Assembly: GCF_022695985.1 (NCBI RefSeq)
Contig: NZ_JAAPBF010000056.1
Span: forward strand, 1-35,365
Length of the DNA stretch: 35,365 bases
DNA from: Streptomyces sp. NP-1717
GTDB taxonomy: Bacteria > Actinomycetota > Actinomycetes > Streptomycetales > Streptomycetaceae
Direction: 5' to 3'
Both the position numbers and the translations under genes were made by a program. This document shows positions 8,560 to 15,752 of this stretch, in pieces; position 1 is the first letter of the stretch, and each line of letters starts with the position of its first letter. The notes under the pieces were generated by a model that worked only from the letters and a program-made list of their open reading frames with translations, made no database searches and had not been told where the DNA came from.

Positions 8560-9016
8560 CAAACAGTACCGAAGGCGTCGAACCGGGCGGTGACCGTGCG
8601 GAAGGCGGCCATTTCCCCCGCGTCCGGCGCAACGCCGTTATGCGTTTATGTTGCCTTCTCCTGGAAGCCGCGCTGTTTCCCCGGAAATACCGTGACGAGG
8701 CAATCCGGGCGGACGGCGGCGCACTTTCGGGCCGCCTCCTCCTTCGGTGAATCTGCACACCGAATACGCAGGTGGCCACGGTTCACCGCCTGGTCCGTAC
8801 CTGCGACGCCCCATCCGCATGGACTTTGGTGCGGGAATGTCCACTTCGGGGTGGTCGATCACGTGAAGAAGATGCCACCAAGTCATGGACGGCCGGGCAC
8901 TTCGGCGTACTCCAACGCCACGGTCCGGCCCGGGTGTTCGGGCTTCGAGTGGCTACCCGGCAGGCCAGCGTGCTTTGATCCTTCGCACCGCGGGAAGTCA
9001 CCCGGCGCCATTCGGT

Positions 9017-9046
9017 GGATTTCCGAATCCTGATACTCGGAAATCC
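9017..9046. promoter_or_regulatory. Ten-base perfect dyad upstream of the peptide export operon
   Basis: GGATTTCCGA (9017-9026) and TCGGAAATCC (9037-9046) are exact inverted repeats with a 10-base spacer, so the half-site centres are 20 bases (about two helical turns) apart. The dyad lies about 100 bases before the peptide start, in an AT-richer patch. This spacing suits a dimeric regulator. A terminator role is possible but there is no gene just upstream on the + strand. Confidence 0.45.
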
Positions 9047-9146
9047 GCTGGAGCGCCCCGACGACCCGCATGCGACGGCCGGTTCGCCAGTACGGCGAGG
9101 CCGGTCGTGGCCATTGTGAATAGCCATGCGAAGGGAATCTCACATC

Positions 9147-9374
9147 ATGAACCGCTCTCCCCAGGTTGAGACCCAGGAAATCTCCGACAGCGACCTCGAC
9201 AACGTGTCGGGCGGTCTCGTCGGAGGCCTCGTCGGCACCGTCACGGGCACCGTCGACTCCGTCGTCCCCGTCTCCGCCACGGTCGGCGGCGTCGTCGGCA
9301 CCGTCGAGGGTGCCACCGGCATCAACACGTCGGGCGTGACCGGTCTCGCCACCGGCGTGGTCTCCAGCCTCTGA
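9147..9374 (+). CDS. Double-glycine-leader precursor peptide (bacteriocin-like)
   Basis: This 75-aa peptide starts at ATG 9147, with AAGGGA about ten bases upstream (ATG 9126 would add seven residues). The acidic leader contains EISDSDLDNVSGG and ends in Gly-Gly, the cleavage signal of C39-peptidase exporters. The predicted core of about 51 residues begins LVGGLVGTV and consists almost only of Gly, Val, Thr, Ser and Ala, with no Cys, Trp, Lys or Arg. It has a quasi-repeat (GGLVGTVTG and GGVVGTVEG) and several GxxxG spacings, suggesting membrane helices that pack together. Similar Streptomyces peptides are sometimes labelled 'type A2 lantipeptide', but no lanthionine synthetase is present here and without Cys no lanthionine can form. 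It heads the export operon. Function is inferred: a secreted pore-forming or signalling peptide. Confidence 0.82.
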   Translation: MNRSPQVETQEISDSDLDNVSGGLVGGLVGTVTGTVDSVVPVSATVGGVVGTVEGATGINTSGVTGLATGVVSSL

Positions 9375-9391
9375 GTTGAGACTCCAGCTCA

Positions 9392-9437
9392 GCCGCGTCG
9401 GCCGTGTGCCCGGGTTCCGGGTCACGGCCGGCGCGGC
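9392..9437 (+). terminator. Very strong hairpin between peptide gene and exporter genes (attenuator or mRNA-stabilising)
   Basis: Arms 9392-9406 and 9423-9437 pair over 15 bases with a single G-U. Inside the loop, 9409-9413 and 9417-9421 form a further 5-bp stem closed by GTT. The structure begins 17 bases after the peptide stop codon. There is no T-tract. In bacteriocin operons a hairpin at this place commonly lets only part of transcription reach the transporter genes, giving much precursor and little exporter. Confidence 0.65.
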
Positions 9438-9557
9438 GCTGGTCGTGGGAGAACAGGACGTGGGACGTGGGAGACGGCCGTGCGCCGTCCGGCGGAGCGC
9501 CGTCCGGCCGTGCGCGCCGGAGCCACCGGGCCACAAGAGCCAGCAGGGAAGAGTGTC

Positions 9558-10364
9558 GTGCAGTTCCGTCAACAGGCCCTGTCCAAGCTCCAGTCGCCCG
9601 AGGAGATCGATCTGCCGGTGCGGCTCGCCCGGCCCCAGGGCTGTCTCGTGCTGGCCGTCACCGTGGTCGCCATGATCGCCGCGGCCGTCTGGGCAGTGAC
9701 GGGCACCGTGTCGTCCACCCTCGGCGCCCCCGGCGTCCTCACGTACGCGCAGGGCAGTTACGTCCTCCAGAGCCCCGTGGCCGGCCAGGTCACCGAGGTG
9801 CTCGCCGAGGAGGGCGAGCGGGTGCCCGCCGACTCCCCCCTCGTCAAGGTCCGTACCGCCGAGGGAGACACCGTGGTCCGCACCCTCGCGGCCGGCCGGC
9901 TGACGACCCTGGTGACCGCGGTCGGCTCCGTGATCACCACGGGTGCCGATGTCGCGGCCGTGGAACGGATCGGGAAGACCGGCGACCCGCTGAGCGTGAT
10001 GCTCTACGCACCCGCCGAGAGCGGCGCGACCGTCCCCGTCGGCGCCTCCGTGGACGTCACCGTCCAGTCGGTGCCCAAGCAGCGCTACGGCGTACTGCGC
10101 GGGAAGGTGGAATCCGTCGGCCGCGTCGCCGAGAGCAGCCGGCGCATCACCGGGTTCCTCGGCAGCACACAGCTCGGCGAGCAGTTCTCGCGCGAAGGGC
10201 CACCCGTCGCCGTGCTGGTGCGGCTCGACGAGTCGTCGGCCACCAAGTCCGGCTACACCTGGTCGTCCCCGGACGGGCCGCCGTACGCCGTCGAATCCAT
10301 GACCCTGGCCACCGGTTCCGTACGGCTGGCCGAACAGCACCCGATCGATTGGCTGCTCCCGTGA
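9558..10364 (+). CDS. HlyD-like membrane fusion protein, NHLM-type secretion protein
   Basis: This 268-aa accessory protein for peptide export starts at GTG 9558, preceded by AGGGAAG. Residues 1-28 are cytoplasmic and read VQFRQQALSKLQSPEEIDLP, the opening typical of the NHLM (nitrile hydratase leader microcin) secretion protein family. A TM helix follows (about 29-49). The extracytoplasmic part begins with a lipoyl/biotinyl-like half (GVLTYAQGSYVLQSPVAGQV) and ends with a beta-barrel domain; the long coiled-coil hairpin of Gram-negative HlyD is missing, as expected where there is no outer membrane. It would bridge the ABC exporter and the wall space. The stop overlaps the next gene's start (GTGA at 10361-10364), implying translational coupling. 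Confidence 0.85.
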   Translation: MQFRQQALSKLQSPEEIDLPVRLARPQGCLVLAVTVVAMIAAAVWAVTGTVSSTLGAPGVLTYAQGSYVLQSPVAGQVTEVLAEEGERVPADSPLVKVRTAEGDTVVRTLAAGRLTTLVTAVGSVITTGADVAAVERIGKTGDPLSVMLYAPAESGATVPVGASVDVTVQSVPKQRYGVLRGKVESVGRVAESSRRITGFLGSTQLGEQFSREGPPVAVLVRLDESSATKSGYTWSSPDGPPYAVESMTLATGSVRLAEQHPIDWLLP

Positions 10365-12691
10365 GCCCGCGCCGGCACCAGCTTCCCGCGGCCCCCCGGA
10401 AGCAGCAGCGACTGCCGCCCGCCGGGCGGCGCGGGCACCGGCCCGACGAGACACCCGGCGACACCTCGGGCACCGGCCACGGCGGCGGACGGCGCCGGGC
10501 CGCCAAACGCGGCCGGTCCGCCCCGAGGCCCCCCGCGCCCAGGACCGTCCGCACCCCCACCGTCCTCCAGATGGAGGCCCTGGAGTGCGGGGCGGCCTCC
10601 CTCGCCATGGTGCTCGCCCACTACGGCCGCCACGTCCCCCTGGAGGAGTTGCGCATCGCGTGCGGTGTCTCCCGCGACGGCTCGCGCGCCTCCAACGTCC
10701 TGAAAGCGGCGCGCGGTTACGGCCTCCAGGCCAAAGGCATGCAGATGGAGACCGAGGCACTCGCCGATGTGCGGGCGCCCGCGATCCTGTTCTGGGAGTT
10801 CAACCACTACGTCGTGTACGACGGCATGGGCCGCCGGCCGGCCGGCCGGGGCGTGCACATCAACGACCCCGACAAGGGCCGTCGTTTCGTGCCGATCGAG
10901 GACTTCGACACCAGCTTCACGGGTGTGGTCCTCGTCTTCGAGCCCACCGCCGACTTCCGCCCGGGCGGACGCAAGCCCGGTGTCATGAGCGCCATGCCCG
11001 CGCGGATGCGCGGCACGGCCGCCACCCTGCTGGCCGCGCTGCTCGCCAGTCTGCTGCTGGTGGCGGTGGGCGCGGCGGTGCCCGCGCTCAGCCGCACGTA
11101 CATCGACATGTTCCTGATCGGCGGTCAGACATCGTTGCTGGGACCGCTGTTCGCGTCGATGGCCGTCATGCTGGTGCTGACAGCCGTACTGACCGGGCTC
11201 CAGCAGGCGAACCTGCTGCGCGGGCGCATCATCTCCTCCACCCTCAGCGGCGCCCGGTTCATGCGGCATCTGCTGCGGCTGCCGGTCACCTTCTTCGCCC
11301 AGCGCAGCCCGGCCGACCTCGTCCAGCGGCTCCAGTCCAACGACGCGGTGGCCGAGACACTCGCGCGGGACCTGGCGGCGGCCGGGGTGGACGGCGTCGT
11401 GGTGATCCTCTACGCCGCCCTGCTGTGGTCCTACGACCCCCAACTGACCGTCGTCGGCGTACTGATGGCGCTGCTCAACGTGATCGCGATGCGGATCGTG
11501 ATCCATCTGCGCTCCACCGGTACCCGGAAACTGCGGGCGGACAGCGCGCGGCTGACCAACACCTCGTACACCGGCCTCCAGTTGATCGAGACGATGAAGG
11601 CGACCGGCGGCGAGAACGGGTACTTCCGCCGGTGGGCCGGGCAGCACGCGACGACGCTGGAGGAGCAGCAGAAGCTCGGTGTGCCCAGTGCGGCACTGGC
11701 CGTGGTCGCGCCCACGCTCGCCACGCTCAACAGCGCCCTCATTCTGTGGATCGGCGGGCTGCGGGCGGTGGAGGGGGCCATCTCGATCGGTCTGCTCGTG
11801 GCGTTCCAGGCGCTGGTGGTGCGGTTCACCGCGCCGATCACCCGGCTGAACGGGGTGGCGGGCCGGATCCAGGACTTCGCCGCGGACGTGGCCCGGCTGA
11901 AGGACGTCGAGAGTTTCCCCGTCGACCCGCTCTACTCACGGCAGCGGCCGGAGAGCAGCACCCGCCGGCTGACGGGCCATGTGGAGCTGGAGAGCGTCGT
12001 GTTCGGCTACAGCCCGCTGGACGCGCCGCTGCTGAACGGCTTCTGCCTGACGGTGGGGCCCGGGCAGCAGGTCGCGCTCGTCGGTGGCTCCGGGAGTGGC
12101 AAGTCCACCGTCTCCAGGCTGATCTCGGGTCTCTACAGCCCGTGGGAGGGGACGATCCGCATCGACGGGCAGCGCCTGGAGGACATCTCCCGAAGCGCGC
12201 TCGCCTCCTCGGTGTCCTTCGTCGACCAGGACGTCTTCCTCTTCGAGGGCACGGTCCGGGACAACGTCGCTCTGTGGGACCCGTCGATATCCGACGACGC
12301 CGTCGTCACCGCTCTCAGGGACGCCGCGCTGTACGACGAGGTGATCGCGCGCCGCCCCGAGGGGATCCACGGCCGGGTCGAGCAGGACGGCCGCAACTTC
12401 TCCGGCGGTCAGCGTCAACGGCTGGAGATCGCCCGCGCGTTGGTCAGGCGGCCGAGCATCCTGGTCCTCGACGAGGTGACGAGCGCGCTGGACGCGGAGA
12501 CGGAGCGTCTGATCATCGACAACCTGCGGCGTCGCGGCTGCGCGTGCGTGGTGATCGCCCACCGGCTGAGCACGGTGCGCGACAGCGACGAGATCGTGGT
12601 GCTCGACCACGGCGCGGTCGTGGAGCGCGGCAGGCACGAGGACCTGGTCGCCGCCGCTGGTCCGTACGCCCAACTGGTCAAGGAGTACTGA
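10361..12691 (+). CDS. NHLM-type ABC exporter with N-terminal C39 peptidase domain
   Basis: This 776-aa protein cleaves double-glycine leaders and exports the core peptide. After an Arg/Pro-rich tail (1-60) comes a C39 peptidase domain with Gln70, catalytic Cys76 (QMEALECGAAS), His149 (FNHYVVYDG) and Asp169 (INDPDKG), all residues needed for activity. Six TM segments follow (about 215-500), then an ATPase domain with Walker A GGSGSGKST at 575-583, signature FSGGQRQR, Walker B ILVLDEVTSALD and H-loop VIAHRLS. The opening TPTVLQMEALECGAASLAMV is characteristic of the NHLM peptidase/ATP-binding exporters. GTG 10361 overlaps the stop of the preceding gene. Its substrate is inferred to be the 9147 peptide. 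All motifs look intact. Confidence 0.92.
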   Translation: MSPRRHQLPAAPRKQQRLPPAGRRGHRPDETPGDTSGTGHGGGRRRAAKRGRSAPRPPAPRTVRTPTVLQMEALECGAASLAMVLAHYGRHVPLEELRIACGVSRDGSRASNVLKAARGYGLQAKGMQMETEALADVRAPAILFWEFNHYVVYDGMGRRPAGRGVHINDPDKGRRFVPIEDFDTSFTGVVLVFEPTADFRPGGRKPGVMSAMPARMRGTAATLLAALLASLLLVAVGAAVPALSRTYIDMFLIGGQTSLLGPLFASMAVMLVLTAVLTGLQQANLLRGRIISSTLSGARFMRHLLRLPVTFFAQRSPADLVQRLQSNDAVAETLARDLAAAGVDGVVVILYAALLWSYDPQLTVVGVLMALLNVIAMRIVIHLRSTGTRKLRADSARLTNTSYTGLQLIETMKATGGENGYFRRWAGQHATTLEEQQKLGVPSAALAVVAPTLATLNSALILWIGGLRAVEGAISIGLLVAFQALVVRFTAPITRLNGVAGRIQDFAADVARLKDVESFPVDPLYSRQRPESSTRRLTGHVELESVVFGYSPLDAPLLNGFCLTVGPGQQVALVGGSGSGKSTVSRLISGLYSPWEGTIRIDGQRLEDISRSALASSVSFVDQDVFLFEGTVRDNVALWDPSISDDAVVTALRDAALYDEVIARRPEGIHGRVEQDGRNFSGGQRQRLEIARALVRRPSILVLDEVTSALDAETERLIIDNLRRRGCACVVIAHRLSTVRDSDEIVVLDHGAVVERGRHEDLVAAAGPYAQLVKEY

Positions 12692-12692
12692 C

Positions 12693-15600
12693 GTGGCCTC
12701 CACGCAGCCGCCGCCGGCCGGCCCCGGGACGGCGGGCGGTGCGCCGACCGGCGGGACGGCGTCCGGGCCGGTGCCCGGCACGGACCCGGTCGTCCACGCC
12801 CTCGGCGCGCTCGGTACCCCGGTCGACTGCGCGGGTCTGCGCAACGTGCCGCTGGAGGGCCCGCACGTGCTGTGGCTCGTCGTCGGCGGCGTGCTCGACC
12901 TGTTCGCCGTCGACGCGGCGCAGCACGGCCAGTGGCACTTCCTCGGCCGCCTCGAAGCGGGAACGCTGCTCCTCGGCCCGGTCGAGGGCCCCCGGCACAC
13001 GTTGCTGAGCAGGCCCTCGCAGGACTGCGCGCTGCGGCGGATCGCGCTGCGGGAGCTGCACGCCGACGCGTACCCGGATCCGTACTCGCCGCAGTACGGC
13101 AACACGTACGGCGTCCCGTACACCGGCGCGTACGCCGACCCTCACGCCGGTCCGTACGGCACCGCCCACTCCCCGCCGCCCTCTCCCCCGGTCCCGACTC
13201 CCCTGGAGCACGCCTTCGCCCTAGGCGCCGCCCGCGGGCTCGGCGCGCTCTTCCAGACCCCGCTCGACGCCCGCCCGCACACCGACGGCGCCGTGTCCGA
13301 CGACGACGTGCTGTGGATGCCGGTGTCCCCCGGCAGCGTGCGGTACGGCGCCTCCTACAGCTCGGACGCCGCGGGCGACCTGCTGGTCGACGGGGCGATG
13401 TGGCAGCGGATGGTCAACCAGCAGCACCGGCTGCTGTCGGCCGTGGACCACTGGATCGAGCGGCAGGAGCGCGCCCACGAGGACCGCACCGCCGCCGGTA
13501 TCAAGGCCGGGGAGGCCGTCAGGGCGCGGGCCGACGAGGCGCTGGTGGCGTCCATCGGACGGCCCGGAACAGGGACCGCCGCAACGGGCCGCGCGGGGGC
13601 CGCGGCCGGCGCAGTGAGCGACGACGCCGCCCGCGACGCGACGTTGGCGGTCTGCCACCTGGTCGCGGCGGCCTCCGGAATCACCCTCAGCGACCACCCC
13701 CGGGGCGCGGGCACCCCGCTCGACGACCGTGTCGACGCGGTCGAACGGATCGCGATCGCCTCCCGCGTCCGTACCCGCGCCGTCCGGCTCGACGCCCGTT
13801 GGTGGCGGACCGACTCCGGGCCGCTGGTCGGTCACCGGGCCAAGTCCGGCGCACCGGTCGCGCTGCTGTGGCGGCGCGGCCGTTACGAGGCGGTCAACCC
13901 GGCCACCGGGGCGCGGCTGCGCGTGGGCGAGCGGAACGCCGACGACTTCGAGCCGCGCGCCGTGATGTTCTACCGTCCGCTGCCCCAAGAGCCCCTGACG
14001 CCCTGGCGGTTGCTGCGGTTCGGGCTGCGCGGCAACCGGAGCGATCTGCGCGCTCTCCTGCTCACCACCCTCGTCACCGTGGGGCTCGGAGCGCTGGTGC
14101 CGATCGCCACGGGGCGGGTGCTCGGCGAGTACGTACCGAGCGCGCAGACCGGTCTGATCACGCAGGTGTCACTCGCCGTCATGATCACCGGTATCGTGTC
14201 GGCCTCCTTCATGCTGATGCAGAGCCTCACCATCCTGCGGATGGAGGGCCGTATCGAGAGCACGCTCCAACCCGCCGTGTGGGACCGGCTGTTGCGGCTG
14301 CCGACGACGTTCTTCGCCGGGCGTTCCACCGGTGAACTGGCGAGCGCCGCGATGGGCGTCAGCGGCATCCGCCGGGTGCTGTCGGGCATCGGGCCGGTCA
14401 TCGTGCAGTCGGCCGCGGTCGGCGCGATGAGCCTCGTCCTGCTGTTCGCGCACAGCGTCCCGCTCGCGCTGGCGGCGATCGGGATGCTCGCCGTCATCGC
14501 GGCCGTCTTCCTCGGCATGGGGCTGTGGCAGCTGCGCTGGCAACGGCAGTTGGTCGCACTGGGCAACAAGCTCAACAACCAGGCGTTCCAGACCCTGCGC
14601 GGGCTCCCGAAGCTCCGGGTCGCCGCGGCCGAGGGCTTCGCGTACGCGGCGTGGGCGCGCGGTTTCGCGCGTTCGCGTGAACTCCAGCAGCGGGCGGGCC
14701 GGATCAAGAACCTGACGACGGTGCTGGACGCGGTCTATCTGCCGTTCTGCTCCCTCGCGATGTTCATGCTGCTGGCCGGACCGGCGCGCGGCACGATGTC
14801 GGCGGGCGAGTTCCTGACGTTCAACACCGCCGTGACCATGCTGCTGACGTCCGTCACCCAACTGACGGGCGCACTCGTGTCGGTCGCCGCCGCGCTGCCG
14901 ATGTTCGAGCAGATCAAGCCGGTGCTGGACGCGGCGCCCGAGGTCGGCGACACCGGGTCCCAGCCCGGCGTGCTGACCGGTGAGATCGAGGCCCGCGAGC
15001 TCTCCTTCCGCTACACCGACGACGGCCCGCTGGTGCTGGACGACGTGTCGCTGCGGATGGAGCCGGGCGAGTTCGTCGCGGTCGTCGGTCCGAGCGGCTG
15101 CGGCAAGTCGACCCTGCTGCGGCTGCTGATCGGCTTCGACCGGCCGGTCACGGGAAGCGTGCTGTACGACGGCCAGGATCTGGCCGCTCTCGACCGCGCG
15201 GCCGTACGGCGCCAGTGCGGTGTCGTCCTGCAGAACGCGCAGCCGCTCACCGGCTCGATCTGGGACTGCGTCTGCGGCGCCGAGACGTTCTCGCAGGAGG
15301 AGGTGTGGGAGGCCGTCGAGATGGCGGGACTCGCGCAGGACATCAAGCGGATGCCGATGGGTCTGCACACCATGATCGCGGGCGGCGGCGCCATCTCCGG
15401 CGGCCAGCGTCAGCGGCTGATGATCGCCCAGGCACTGGTCAGGCGCCCGCGCCTGCTCTTCCTGGACGAGGCGACCAGCGCGCTGGACAACGAGACCCAG
15501 CGCATCGTGATCGAGAGCACGCGCAAGCTGAACGCGGGCCGGCTGGTCATCGCCCACCGGCTGTCCACGGTCCTCGACGCGGACCGGGTGCTGGTCATGG

Positions 15601-15695
15601 ACGCGGGCCGGATCGTCGAACAGGGCCCGCCGGCCGCCCTGTTGGCGGACCCGGGCGGCAGGCTGCACGAGCTGGTACGCCGTCAGCTCGCGTGA
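12693..15695 (+). CDS. Second NHLM-type ABC exporter, no peptidase, with long N-terminal domain
   Basis: This 1000-aa protein starts at GTG 12693, with AAGGAGT eight bases upstream and one base after the previous stop codon. Residues about 30-125 form a small beta-rich domain reminiscent of cyclic-nucleotide-binding folds but without a recognisable phosphate-binding cassette. A Tyr/Pro/Gly-rich linker follows (about 128-162, containing GVPYTGAYADPHAGPYG), then a second globular region to about 440. The exporter TM domain (about 448-740, six helices) precedes an ATPase domain with Walker A GPSGCGKST (799-807), signature ISGGQRQR, Walker B LLFLDEATSALD and H-loop VIAHRLS. NHLM systems typically encode such a second ABC protein beside the peptidase one, and the pair probably forms a heterodimer. 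What the N-terminal half senses or binds is unknown. Confidence 0.88.
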   Translation: MASTQPPPAGPGTAGGAPTGGTASGPVPGTDPVVHALGALGTPVDCAGLRNVPLEGPHVLWLVVGGVLDLFAVDAAQHGQWHFLGRLEAGTLLLGPVEGPRHTLLSRPSQDCALRRIALRELHADAYPDPYSPQYGNTYGVPYTGAYADPHAGPYGTAHSPPPSPPVPTPLEHAFALGAARGLGALFQTPLDARPHTDGAVSDDDVLWMPVSPGSVRYGASYSSDAAGDLLVDGAMWQRMVNQQHRLLSAVDHWIERQERAHEDRTAAGIKAGEAVRARADEALVASIGRPGTGTAATGRAGAAAGAVSDDAARDATLAVCHLVAAASGITLSDHPRGAGTPLDDRVDAVERIAIASRVRTRAVRLDARWWRTDSGPLVGHRAKSGAPVALLWRRGRYEAVNPATGARLRVGERNADDFEPRAVMFYRPLPQEPLTPWRLLRFGLRGNRSDLRALLLTTLVTVGLGALVPIATGRVLGEYVPSAQTGLITQVSLAVMITGIVSASFMLMQSLTILRMEGRIESTLQPAVWDRLLRLPTTFFAGRSTGELASAAMGVSGIRRVLSGIGPVIVQSAAVGAMSLVLLFAHSVPLALAAIGMLAVIAAVFLGMGLWQLRWQRQLVALGNKLNNQAFQTLRGLPKLRVAAAEGFAYAAWARGFARSRELQQRAGRIKNLTTVLDAVYLPFCSLAMFMLLAGPARGTMSAGEFLTFNTAVTMLLTSVTQLTGALVSVAAALPMFEQIKPVLDAAPEVGDTGSQPGVLTGEIEARELSFRYTDDGPLVLDDVSLRMEPGEFVAVVGPSGCGKSTLLRLLIGFDRPVTGSVLYDGQDLAALDRAAVRRQCGVVLQNAQPLTGSIWDCVCGAETFSQEEVWEAVEMAGLAQDIKRMPMGLHTMIAGGGAISGGQRQRLMIAQALVRRPRLLFLDEATSALDNETQRIVIESTRKLNAGRLVIAHRLSTVLDADRVLVMDAGRIVEQGPPAALLADPGGRLHELVRRQLA

Positions 15696-15714
15696 GCCGC
15701 CCGCGCCGGGCGGC
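15696..15714 (+). terminator. Terminator hairpin closing the peptide export operon
   Basis: An exact 8-bp stem (15696-15703 with 15707-15714) with a three-base loop begins directly after the stop codon of the second exporter. It marks the probable 3' end of the operon and separates it from the next gene. Confidence 0.65.
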
Positions 15715-15716
15715 TG

Positions 15717-15745
15717 TTGACACCTCCGCACCGCCGCGCGAGAGT
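15717..15745 (+). promoter_or_regulatory. Possible leaderless promoter for the beta-helix membrane protein gene
   Basis: TTGACA at 15717-15722 is a perfect -35 box. Seventeen bases later GAGAGT (15740-15745) is an imperfect -10 box, and seven bases after that lies ATG 15753. This geometry would start the transcript at or next to the ATG, giving a leaderless mRNA, and would explain why no ribosome site precedes the gene. Confidence 0.4.
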
Positions 15746-15752
15746 CGCGGCG

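Larger units (their letters stand above)
8162..9146. other. Region of about 1 kb with one gene remnant and one dyad
   Basis: No intact gene is visible between the globin fusion and the peptide gene. 8261-8559 holds a decayed HxlR-like fragment. 8560-9016 has mixed composition with AT-richer patches near 8640-8700, and no frame of protein-like character. 9017-9046 is a clear dyad. The rest, up to the peptide gene, should include the promoter of the export operon, which I could not place with confidence. Confidence 0.5.

Noticed and set aside
8162..8779. N-terminal extension of the ABM-globin frame
   Set aside because: ATG 8161 has an excellent ribosome site, and the extension is Arg/Ser/Pro-rich and overlaps the HxlR remnant.
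9375..9557. Possible second precursor peptide between the first peptide and the HlyD gene
   Set aside because: The only + frames have no leader or Gly-Gly motif, and the stretch is occupied by a strong hairpin.
13070..13170. Repeated TAC/CCG codons (Tyr/Pro linker) as a possible DNA repeat or CRISPR-like array
   Set aside because: It is a coding low-complexity linker inside the second exporter, without regular spacers.
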